A stretch of 64,000 bases of DNA from Rallus limicola (Eukaryota; Chordata; Aves; Gruiformes; Rallidae). Location of the stretch: NCBI GenBank assembly GCA_022605955.1, contig JAKCOZ010000001.1:22126146-22190145 (forward strand), written 5' to 3'. Made by a program: the position numbers and the translations under genes. The notes under the pieces are model-generated. The model was not told the DNA's origin and made no database searches. It was given only the letters and a program-made list of their open reading frames with translations. This document shows positions 49,501 to 61,500 of this stretch, in pieces (positions within the stretch are counted from its first letter, which is position 1; each line of letters begins with the position of its first letter).

Positions 49501-52500
49501 GAAAGGCACAAACGTTTATTAGTTTATGTGCTTACTGTAACTTTACTAGGCTTTGCTTATGGCACAAAGGTGTAACATGGCATCATTTTACTTTTAAAAA
49601 ACCCTAAAGTGTAGTTTGAAGTTTTTAAAAGGTAAAAGAAACATTTTTATGTGGCATTTCTAGTGACATATAAAAAAATAGATATACTTCCAGACATGTA
49701 CCAGAGAGATGATAAATGCACTAAGTAAGTTGCTATCTTAATGTTCTACACCAGCAAACTATGCTGGTATTTAATGAAAACCCCTAATATTTATACAGGC
49801 AGTAAACAATGCCCATGCTATGATGTTTTTATCCCTCAATACTAATAAGCTTATTGCATGGTGCTTCCAAACTGGAACACTGCAAAATGCTGTTTATTTT
49901 AATCAAAGACACTCATTCCAGGAGCAAATGCCAGTAATGCTTTTAACAGCAACATATATAAAACTCAGTTTTAAAAATCAAGAAACAGAGTAGATGTTTT
50001 GTAACTGCCAATCAAGAAAGCCTACTGCTTCTTTCAAGACTGAACAAGACACAACAAAGATGTTGGTCACTACATCCCATGCCAGGATATTTAAAACTAT
50101 ATTAAGTTAAATTTTTCATTATTTTTTAAATTATTAGAGAAGTATACATCTTTTATGTCATCCCTGAAACATTTTATGACAGACTGGTAATTCTGTATCT
50201 CAATTTTAATAACAGATGCCCTGGATGTAAGTGATCTTGCTTAATTGCCAAATAAGTGAAGATTTTATTATGGTGGCTGCATGTAAAATTAAACAGGAGG
50301 CTCACTGCAAATTCAAATCTTCATCAGTTAATAAAAACTCTGGATTCAAGTCTTTCAAGATGACACTGCTCCCTGAGAGGCTGAAGCTTCTTGTACTGGG
50401 TTTCACAATACAAAGCTTATGTCTTTTAATGCAAGTTTAGATGGAATTGCAGTGGTGATAATTACCTTGGAAAGCTCATCAATGTAGGGACGTGACAAGA
50501 AAGATGGAATACTTTGGGACACTTCTCACAGCAAAGGAGCTCCCCTCCATTTTGACACACAGCACACCAATCTTCATTGGGATCATCCTCTTTTCTTCCC
50601 TCCCCGATGTGGGATGGCCCGATCCATCCTGTCTTCCCACCAGACGTGTTTTCCTGCAGCATCCCTGGCTGATCATCTGTGCTGTCTGGTGCATCTGTTC
50701 TTAAGACAGCTTCATCAGAAGTGGAATTATGATTGCTATCTAACAGCAAAGAAGTCAATATGCTTCTTGAAAAGGTGGCCTGCAGGAAGAAACAAAGGAA
50801 GCCCCATTATAATAGTTTTGTGAATTTACATGACCCCAACAACTGGCCTGAATAACAAATCCATGTGCAATCAGCTACACACCTGGCAACATGTGCAAAA
50901 ATTACTTACCGTTTTGTTAGACCATCAGGCAACTAAACACAAGAAATGAGCTATCAAAGGCTCTTCACTGCTCCTCTAATGAAAACTAATCTTTGATGGC
51001 CCAGAAGTCTAGCAGCCACATTTATGTATATTAGTGCACTATGATCAGAAACACATCCTAGCACATAAAAATTTATGTTTGCCAAGTTATTTCCTGTCTT
51101 CACAGGTTTTCAATGGATAAAAGCAGTCTGATAGCATCAGTTAATTAATTAAACTGGCAGGAGAATTAGTCTGATTTTGAATTTTACCTCTTCCTTTTAC
51201 TTAGCATTTTAGTTTTCCCCTGAAAAATTCCCTAAAAGCATTAATAACATATTTAATTCCCTATAACTGCAAAATACCCTCCACTAAAAAGAGAAAGGAG
51301 ATCTTTGTAACTGTTAATATTACATTCCGAGGCCGGGATTCCTCATCCGTTTCTTGCTTCACTACAACAATTGGGAAATCGAAGTTCTCATTTGGTGCAC
51401 TCGACTCCTGTTTAATTCTGATGGGCTCCAACATAACAACTGGGACTTTGTGTGTGGAATCAGCTCCTGGTGGCCTGCTGGAGGAGCCAGAACTGTAAGC
51501 GACAGAAAGAGGCAGGACAAAAAGAAGAAATTAAGGAATCAGGACTGGACACCTTTGTACACTGATGTTTTCTGAAACCTCAGGATGATGCTAATCCATT
51601 TTGCTTCTCTGAATCCTGAGCACAACAGTATTACTTCTATAGAACACAGCATCCAAGCCTCTTTCCTTTCATGTATATTTAAAAGGCATTACAAGAGGGA
51701 AAATTATAATGGCACACTTCCAGAACTGGAGAATTACTCATGGTTTTACTTCCCATTAGTGCAAGATTTGTAAATAATCTCTGTTTCTTTTAGGTCATAC
51801 ACAAAAAAAGAACTTCCACTGAAAACAAACCCACTTTGGAGGAGATGCAGCTGTATTTTGGGGAAGGCCAGTGTTTCTCCTGAGCTGAACCAATCACTGT
51901 AACCCACACAAGTGAACAAGCCAAACAAACCACATATTTACATTACCTGCTAAGAGTTTTACAGCCTTGCAGCCCTACCAAAACTGGGCCCCTACTTTTA
52001 GAAGTCGATGTCTTTCTTCATGTCATAATAGGATGAGAATGAACAACTAAACTCAAGCATCCCAGCCTATTTCTTTTTTCATAATAATGAAGAATTTTAA
52101 ACCTAACAAAATGAAATCAAGCAGCAGCAGCTAGAACTGCAATTTTTAAATGCAAGCAAAAGACTCTTCAGACAAACATTTAAACACTTTTTAAGTGTCC
52201 TTTACAGAATTTACCACATGAATGAAATAGTAAAAGGTATTCTATGTTAAAAAGCATCCACATTTCCAGTTCAAGTAGGATGAATGTCATCTGATTTTTC
52301 TCTGCATAAAAAATTAATCTCATGTCAGATGTATGCTCTAATTTATTGGAACACATTAATGGGTTTGCACTTTTCAAACAACATTGTGCAAATCTATTTG
52401 TTCATTAATATTCCATTGCTAAGGGATAAAAAGGTTTGTGTAGACTTTCAGTAGATATCTAGGGTTCATTTAACTAGCTGTATTACAGCAGAAAATTCTC

Positions 52501-55500
52501 AATAATCCTCTTTGTAACATCAGTTCCTTAAATCTGAACTCCCTTTCAGTTTCATGAGGACTTTTGATATGCAACTCTTTCCTTCAGCTGATTTTTCTGA
52601 ATTAAAAACCCGATTTAGAATTGGCATTCTTTTAATAACACCAAGCCAGTATTTACAGATTCAGTGCTTGTTTAGATGTGTTCTTAACACATTACAAATT
52701 AAATCACTACTTATAGAATGTTCAAAGAGTGCTGTAATAACCACCAGGCCTGGTTAACAGAGAAGGTGAGGCAAACTGACTTCTATATGCGTTCATGGGA
52801 GAAGAAACACATGTGTTCTGTGGAAGTTACATTTTCTCCTTTCACATTCTTTCCTTACCTCTCCCTGCTCCCAACACTGGAGGCACTGGGTGAACGAATT
52901 GGGGGATGTATGTTAGTCACACTGACTCCTCCTAGGATAGAAGAATCAGATTAGAACAAAACACAGGTCTGTGCCAAGTCCGAGATGTGGCTCAGAGAAG
53001 TACACAGGTTTTGGGGAAAAAATCTCCTGCAGTGTCATCTAGCCAACCTGTACCTCGTTAAATACATGAGAGGAAAAAGCAGCATAACAGAAGGAAGAAC
53101 TAAAAGCAGGATAATAGAAGAAAAAACTAAAAAGAGGCCCATTGCATGTAAGTAGGCTGATGGGTCAGCACCTTTGCCTGGCCCCTCTGCTCCATCACTG
53201 TAGATTGATTTGCCTTACCTTCTGTGCTCGTTTTGAGTGGGGTAGAGTTTATTTTTTGCACAGTAGCTGATCTGGGGCTGTTTGGGATTTGTGCTGAAAA
53301 CAGTGTTGATAATTCAGGGATTGTTTAGTTACTGCTGAGCGGTGCTTAAGCAAAGCCAAGGCCTTTGCTGCTCCTCACACCACCCCACCAGCGAGTAGGC
53401 TGGGGGTGCACAAGGAGCTGGGAGGGGACACAGCTGGAACAGGTGACTCCTGCTGACAAAGGGATATCCCACACCATGTGGTGCCATGCTCAGCATATAC
53501 AGCTGCAGGAAGGAGGTGGAAAAGGGGATGTTTGGTGTGATGGCATCTGACTTCCTAAGTAACACCTACATGAAGTGGAGTCCTGCTTTCCTAGGAATGA
53601 ATGAACAAACACCTGCTGCCAGTGGGAAGTGGTAACAGAATTCTCTGTTTTACTCTGCCTGCATGTGTGGCTTTTGCTTTACCTATTAAACTGTCTTTAT
53701 CTACGCACACAAGTTTTTCTCACTTTACCCTTCCAATTCTCTTCCCCATCCTGCCAGGGGGACCGAGCAAGAGGCCCCTGGTGCTTAGTTGCCAGTTGAG
53801 GTTAAACCACAACAGTCCCTTTTGGCACAAAGCGTGGGGCTCAAAGGTTTCAAGATAACAACATGTTTGATTGGAATGTGCTAGATAAATGTTTAGCTCT
53901 TATTGCTGCCAGCTGTTAACTGACAGACTCCTGTGACTGCCATGGGGCTTTGCTTCCCTTACTGCACAGTAGAGTCCAGTGCTCATCAGCAGCTGCTTTC
54001 TGCTTTTGCTGGTCGCTGCAGTGCTGTGCTGCTGATCATCTCACTCTGCTGTGCCTGGGAACACTCTCATGACAGCAACAGTGACATGCCTGGGCTGGCC
54101 CATGGCCAGGGCATCGCTGCTGTTTCTTTGCTGCTGTACTGGACAGGCTGGAACCCCTGTGTGAAGTCCAGCTGAAGGGACTGTGACCTGTGGAGGAGTC
54201 CACACCAAAGCAGGTACATCTCGAAACATCTGTGGCTGTGGTTACATCCGTGCCACAGCAGGTGTGCTTCTGAAGGGAATATGGCCCAAGGATAAGACCA
54301 TGCTGGAGAAGGTGCACCCCAAAGCACCCCTGGCTGTGCATGAAGTCATGCTGGAGCACCTCCAGGCATGAGGCCACGGACGAGTCCATGACAGAGCAGG
54401 TACAGCCCTGGAGGGACTGCAGTCATGGGTAAGGCCATGTTGGAGCAGGTTCACTCCTGAAGGGACTGCGGCTGTGGGTAAGGCCACACCGTAGCAGGTT
54501 TGCCTCTGAATGTGCTGTGGCCCATGGAGAAGGTCACGCTGGAACAGGTGCACCCCAAAGCAACTGTGGCTGTGGATAAGTCTATGCCACAGCATGTGTA
54601 CCCCTGGAGAGGCTGCTGCTCACAGATAAGGCTCCACTCAGAGCAGGTTCACCCCAAGGGACTGCAGCCGGTGGATAATTTCAAGTCTGAGCAGGGGAGT
54701 TCACAGCAGGGTTAAACCCCATGATCTGGTCCAAAGGCACCAGGGGTGGAGATTGTAACAGAAATAGCTTTAAATTGCTGCCACCAAGATTTGAGTTGGA
54801 TGTTACAGGAGTTCCTGTGGCAGGAACCACCTGAACCAATGGAGAACAAACCTAAGAAGCAGCAGGGCAAGTGCAGCAGTCACCTGACCTGAGATGGCTC
54901 TGGTGCCCAGTAACTCCATGCAACAGACCGCCTCTCCTGTTCTGAGTGACCACCATTACCAATGGAGCCCAAAATCACGGGCTGAATGAACTCAGTGGGT
55001 ATTCTCACCTCTGCTCCTAGTAAGATCATAGAGCAGATCCTCCTGGAGACTATGCTTAGGCACATGAAGAATAAGGAAGTGACTGGTGACAGCCAACATG
55101 GCTTCACTAAGAGCAAGTCATGCCTAACAAATCTTGTGGCTTTTTATGATGGAATAAAAGAGATGGTAGACAAGGGAAGGATGACAGACATGATCTTCTT
55201 GGACTTGTGAAAGGCATTCAACACTGTCCATCTCAACATCCTTGTCTCTAAACTGGGGAGACATGGATTCGACAGATGGACCACTTAGTGGATAAGGAAC
55301 TGTCTGGATAGTCGCACTCAGAGTTGTGGTCAATGGCTCAGTGTCCCGATGGACGTCTGTGACGAGTGGTGTTCCTCGGGGGTCAGTATTGGGACCAGTG
55401 TTGTTCAGTATCTTTGTTGGTGACATGGACAGTGGGATCAGGTGCACCCTGATGATCCTAAGCAGTGTGGTGAGGTTGACACACTGAAGGGAAGGGATGC

Positions 55501-58500
55501 CATCCAGAGGGACCTTGACAGGCTGTAGAGATGGGCCCATTAGAACTACATGAAGGTCAACAAGGCCAAGTGCAAGGTCCTGCATGTGGGTTGGTGCAAT
55601 CCCAAGCACAACTACAGGATGGGTGGAGAATGGATTGAGAGCAGCCCTTAGAAGGACTTGGGGGTGCTCATCAACAAGCTCAACATGAGCTGGCAGTGTG
55701 CACTAGCAGCTCAGAAGGCCAACCGTGTCCTGGGTTGCATCCAGAACATCATGGCCAGCAGGTTGAGGGAGGTGATTCTGCCCCTGTAGTCTGCTCTTCT
55801 AAGACCTGACCTGGAGTACTGCATCTGGCTCTTGGACTCTTTCACCAATACAGGAAAGATACAGAGCTGTTGAAGCAAGTCCAGAGGAGGGCTGTGAAGA
55901 TCATGGGGCTGGAGAACCTCTCCTATGAAGACAGGTGGAGAGAGTTGGGCTTGTTCAGTCTGGAGAAGAAAAGGCTCAAGGGTGACCTAATTGTGCCATA
56001 CTAATACTTAAAGGGGTCATACAGAAAAGTGGGAGAGGGACTATTCACCAGGAAGTGTAGTGATAGGACAGGGATAATGGCTTCAAACTGAAAGAGAGTA
56101 GGTTTAGGTCCGACATTAGGAAGAAATTCTTTACTATGCGGGTGGTGAGGCCCTGGAACAGGTTGCACAGAGAGGTTGTGCAAGCCCCATCCCTGGAGGC
56201 ATTTAAGGCCAGGTCAGATGGGGCTTTGGACAACCTGGTCTAGTGGGTGTCCCTGCATATGGCAGGGGCTGGAACTAGATGATCTTTGAGGTTCCTTCCA
56301 ACCCAAAGCATTCTAAGATTCTACGATTTTTGTGGACATTTTATGGACACTTTACAGGGGTGATGCCTGGACTAAGGAGATGATTTCTGTGTATTATATC
56401 AACAGAAAGTGGCGTTTAATGAGGATGTATTGCAGTCTGTATCCTGAGCATGATGTAAATGGTATGGAACAAGGAGTGGAAGTTTTGGTTGGGTCAGAGT
56501 TAAGTTTTTACATAGCAGCTGGTATTGGGCTGTTCGGATTTGTGCCAAAACATAGAGATGACACAGGGATGTTTTTGTTACTGAGCAGTGCTTACAGAGC
56601 CAAAGACTTTTTTGCTTCTCATACCACCTTGATGCAAAATGGTAAATTAATTCTTTGTCTTGCTTTCTTTGCACATATGGCTTTTGCTCTACCTATCAAA
56701 CTGTCTTTATCTCAACCCAAGAGTTCTCTAACATTCACCTTTCCAATTCTCTACCCCCATCCTGCTGTGGGGGAGAGTGAGTGAGCGGCTGTGTGGTACT
56801 TAGTTGGCACCTGGGGTTAAATCATGATACCTTATTCAGTTCTAGCAGATGTCAGGAGATCTGCTAGGAAACTTTAAGCCAGATAAGCTGGTGAGTAAGA
56901 AGAGGTCTAAGGACCAGATATGAGAGACACCGAAGGTCTGGGGACCAGATAACCTGAAGATACGTGAAGGACAGTTTTGCTGAGCATTGGGCCTGACAAG
57001 ACAGAGTGGGCTGTCTGCTGTCTGTAAGTGCATTATCCACCTGTCTCAGCTAACCTACCCAAGCATGTGAACACCACGCCAAGCACACAAATGTGGCACG
57101 AGCCCTTATTGGGAATCCACACTTGCATAAACTCACTACAAGTCAGATCAGGAAATGGGAGTAAGGAGCAGTTGCTGACGGCCACCAGGCATGGTGACAG
57201 GAATCCACCAGGTCTTTCAAGGTCACCACACTTAGCTATCCATAAAAATTAAATTCTCTGGTCACCTTCTGTCAGTGCTGCACTACCCTTCCAGTGAAAA
57301 AGATCTTCTAATACCCAAATTGAAAGTCCCAAGTCACCATTTGTAGCCTTTGTCTCCTGTTACATCCCATCTTGCTTTTTCAAATACTTTTCTCCTACCC
57401 CAGGTTCTAGGTTTTCATTTGGTGTACTCCCATGACTGTCATTTTTCTATGGATTTCTATGCATTTTACTAAAATCTATTGCTTTTCCCACCTTGTTTTT
57501 AAGATCTGGACACTTTTTTTCAAGGTAAGTATTGTCTCATACTTGCCTCCTCCTAGGATTTCTATAACTTTGACCTTTGTTTTCTTATTTTTCATCTTTG
57601 ATATAAAATGGAAATACTTAATTCTAGTATCAATGCTAAAATACTGTCACATTAGATTTTTCCATTACACCATATAAACAGAAAATTGAACCACATTCCA
57701 ACTACCTGAGAGGCCTGGTGATGGTGATGGCACCGATGAATTGGGTGACTGCACAGTTCTGTTTGAAGGGGGTTTTGGCTGATTCTGCTCTGTACTGCCA
57801 TCTTTCCTTACAACGTTATCCAGTGTGATGTTTCCTGAACAATCAATCTAAAGGTGGGGAAGAGAGGGGAAGGAGTTAGTGCTAGGAGGCGCATGACACA
57901 ACAACGCCCTCACCCCCAGAAAAACCCTAACAAAAACCCACCCAGGCTTCTGCTATACTACTATTTTGGAGGTGAAGACCAAAATGCATTTCACCTAACT
58001 TCGGGCATCCAAAAATGAGGTGGTTGCTTTAAAAAAAGTCACTGTGCTTTCTCTAAAAAGAAAACAAATGGCCAGCTACAAAGAGTGCTTCATTTTAAGA
58101 TCAGATGACTCTGCAAGCATCAAGTTTTCTCCCTTGGCTACAGAGAAGGCTTACATCAGATAGGTACCTTTCACACAATGAAATGAGATTAATTTTTATC
58201 TCCACACTTTCTTCTGAAATGCTTGTGTTATATCCTCTTAAAGATAATGAGCAATACACAAACTATCCATTAATTCACTATTGTTTAATGTGACTGGAAA
58301 AATGTAAAGGGACATGCAATTCCTACTGTTACACACCTATTTTTTGTGTAGGGGCCACTGTGCCAGCTTTAGCTGGGACAGAGTCAAGCACCAAGCTTCA
58401 CTGAGCTCAAGAAGCATCTGGATGATGCCCTCAGTGACATGCTCTGACTTGGCTGGCCCTGTGGGAAGCCAGGAGTTGGACTCGATGATCCTTATGGATC

Positions 58501-61500
58501 CCTTCCTGCTCAGGATATTATGTGATTCTATGATTCTATTTTCTTCACAGTAGCTGGTATGGGTTTTGCTCAGGATTTGCATTGAAAACAGCATTGATAA
58601 TCCGGGGATGGTTTAGTTACTGCTGAGCAGTGCTTACATGGAGCCAAGGCCTTTGCTGCTCCTCACACCACCCCACCAGCTGGGGGTGCACAAGGAACTG
58701 GGAGGGGACACAGCTGGGATAGGTGACTCCAGCTGACAAAGGGATATCCCACACCATATGGCATCATGCTCAACATATACAGCTGGGGGAAGAGGTAGGG
58801 GTAACATGCTGTTACGCCATACTTTTTCTTCCCAAGTAACAGTTACACGTGATGAATCCCTGCTGTCCTGGAGATGGCTGAACACCTGCCTGACAGTGGG
58901 AAGTGGTGATGGAATTCCTTGCTTTGCTCTGCTTGCGTGCGTGGATTTTGCTTTGCTTATTAAACTGTCTTTATCTCAGCACATGAGTTTTCTCACTTTC
59001 ACTCTTCTGATTCTCTCCCCCATCCCACCGGGAGGGAATGAGCGAGTGCCTGTGTCGTGCTTAGGTGCTGGCTGGGGCAAAACGACGACAGCCATGCACA
59101 CTGACTCAAATGCAGAGAGTGAACGGGCCAGAAAACTGAACTCTGTTTTAAGGGTTCTAAATTTACCATTCTAACTTTCTGCAAAAATTCCACATTCTGA
59201 TTTGGTAGAGAAATGAATCTTTTGAAATGTTAGTTTTTCTGCTTGATAAGAAAATAGGTCATCTTGCTATCAGCTTTCTCAGTTACCCAGACTCCTCACA
59301 ATTCCAATGGTATCAAATTCATCGACCACTGGAATTTCTATTTATAAGCAGGACTTAGCCAAAGTGGACGCAGAAACCTCTGCTGGGTCAGCTCATTTAC
59401 AGTCATTTGGGTCATTTATCTTAACAGCATAAACTTAACTAGTAGTAGAGTAGAAGAGTTCATAATAATACTGTGCACCTAAATTGGTACGCTAAAATGT
59501 CTCAGACTCAGTAGTTTCATGCTCAGGGTGTGCAGCTCACCTTAAGCCTGACAGATACTGTGATGCTCTGTACGCTGCGTGCTCCATTTAAAAACAGAAC
59601 CCTTTTATCTGAGAGTTTAGTGGTGAGAACAGACGGGGCAGAAACAGGGAGTAACAGCAAGTTATGACTAGAAAACCATGGCATTTCAGATATCTGCAAG
59701 TCTGAGGCCACAAAAATAGGCTTGGCAGTTACTTGAAAGAATAAATTCAACTGACTAAAACTCAACAGCTGTAACATGAACCTCTGACAAACATGTACCT
59801 ATCAGAAGAAACTATGAAAGACAAGTTTAGAAGCTTAAGGAAAGATGATCTTATGATGCTGCTTCTGTCACCTGCTCACAGACACAGTACAGGATATATG
59901 AATAAAAGAAGTATCAAAAGGAAAACATATAAGGAATACATCCAGCACACCAATTAATACCTACCTAAGACTGCTCTTTCAATGTGTTAGAAATGCATGT
60001 TAAAAATGTGAAAAAAAATACCAGAAATACTATCAGTAAGCCAGTGCTATCCAGGAACACTGGTAAGCATGGGCAAAGCTAACTTCTTTGTTTTTGTTAA
60101 TAACATTATGGACAGTGTGGGAAAACTGTACAGCATCCACATAAACAAGTCCAATTATAACTACAAACTGCAATGTTATTTTTCTTAGTTGCCTAACAGC
60201 TGTCTCACAGAACAGTTGTGAGTATTGCCAGCGACACCTAGCCACTTGTGCATTATTGTTTCCCAGAACTGTCTCATTTTGACAAACAGAAGAAGAATTT
60301 CAGTCTAAAAGGTGTCTACTTTTCACAAACATTAAAAGTTACTTCAAAATAGAGTCCACAAAACATTGCTATTATGTTACACTTACGTCAGGAAGAGACG
60401 GCAGATTATAGGAGGTACCCACTGGAGAACTCAGATCTATCAGAGGGGGACCATATGTCTTCCCATCACATCCTACAGCACTAGTCACTGTAGGGCTGGA
60501 TGGAGTAGACATCGTGCTGCCAGCAGTTGAAAGGGCCGCTGAAGCTTGTCCACTGCCAATCTGCCACTAAAAAGAAAAGACAATAATCCATAATTCAGCT
60601 TTTTTTATTTTTCAAGCAATCACATCTGCTGGATGTACTGATTTCTAATTCAGCAGTTAAACACGCAACATAGTCCAGTAAGCTGAATCCAAACATAAAA
60701 TCTGATTCAAGAACCAATCCTACAAGACAAGGGAAGATGGCAAGTGGTTGAAAACTATGAATAGGAGAAATTAATGTGAACTCTTAAATGCAAAGCTATA
60801 TCTCAGTGTTAAGTACCTATTAATATTTCATGCTGTGCTGACAGTGTTGTGGGAGAAATGTTAACGGTTTCAGTGAAATAAAAGCATTACAGATAACAGG
60901 CTGAATGCACAACTGCTCCAATGCTTTAGGTAAACAGTCAGTGTCACTTGGACATCATCATCAATTTGATGTTGTGCTTCCCTTCAGAACTTAAAGTGAT
61001 AAAGAATTTGAAGTGCTGACCAGATCTCCAGCCACATATACATTTAACACCTTGATATGAAGTGTACAGTCAAGTCAGACTAACTTCTTTCTCATTTAGA
61101 CATACTCATTTTTCAATGATTTTAATGGAATTTCTTGGCAACTGTAGGCAAAATTTGGCTCTGCTCAATTCCTGTTTAGTCAGTCATTCTATTTACTGGT
61201 TTCTAGTTTCAGAAAGCCATTACTAGATAATGCAAATAAATAGTTGAAAGAACAGCTTGCAGAAAGGCTTGCTTCAATTTAGTTGGAATTAGTTCTCTGA
61301 ATGATATTACTCCACTTCTAAGGTCACACAGGTCAGATTCATGCAATTCTTTCCTGCTCACCTTTAACAACAAGATTTTCTTTTTCCTTCCACATACCTA
61401 AGAGCTCATGTGTTAACATGTTTTATAATAAAAATTAGTTTGCCTTCCAGAACATCTAGAAAACATCTGAAGTCTACGTTTCTGCCCCAGTTCAACTACT

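Larger units (their letters stand above)
53223..56829 (+). mobile_element. Degenerate endogenous retrovirus (avian ERV), antisense to TRIM24
   Basis: Read on +: a full-length LTR at 53223-53814; an 8-base spacer and Lys-type primer binding site at 53823-53840; a leader with a ~49-bp tandem array; collapsed internal sequence with no recognisable gag, pol or env; a CR1 insertion (about 54985-56328); a purine-rich stretch (56461-56475); and a shortened second LTR at about 56475-56829. The two LTRs and the solo LTR at 58359 share the TATTAAACTGTCTTTATCT-type and GTTAAACCAC-type segments. The bases before and after are CCTTC and CCTTA, a probable 5-bp target duplication with one change. No intact viral gene remains. 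The family name is not assigned. Confidence 0.85.
52932..57705 (-). other. TRIM24 intron carrying a decayed provirus
   Basis: A 4.8 kb intron, of which 3.6 kb (53223-56829) is an endogenous retrovirus remnant with a CR1 inside. The flanks (52932-53222 and 56830-57705) show no recognised feature. Confidence 0.8.
57848..60386 (-). other. TRIM24 intron carrying the solo LTR
   Basis: A 2.5 kb intron. The LTR with its nested CR1 occupies 58359-59090; the remaining sequence is A/T-rich with nothing recognised. Confidence 0.75.

Noticed and set aside
54036..54595. Two 117-codon - strand frames with repeated His/Trp-rich units
   Set aside because: They are reading frames across the ~49-bp tandem array of the provirus. 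The repetition comes from DNA units, not from a protein repeat gene.
54174..54704. CRISPR-like repeat array
   Set aside because: The units are contiguous with no unique spacers, the genome is animal, and the array sits inside a retroviral relic.
55124..55609. 161-codon - strand open frame
   Set aside because: It is antisense to the CR1 insertion, whose + strand carries the recognisable ORF2 fragment.
57835..57847. Alternative acceptor (ttcag) 13 bases inside the TRIM24 exon ending at 57847
   Set aside because: It would remove the conserved IDCS residues and break phase with the preceding exon.
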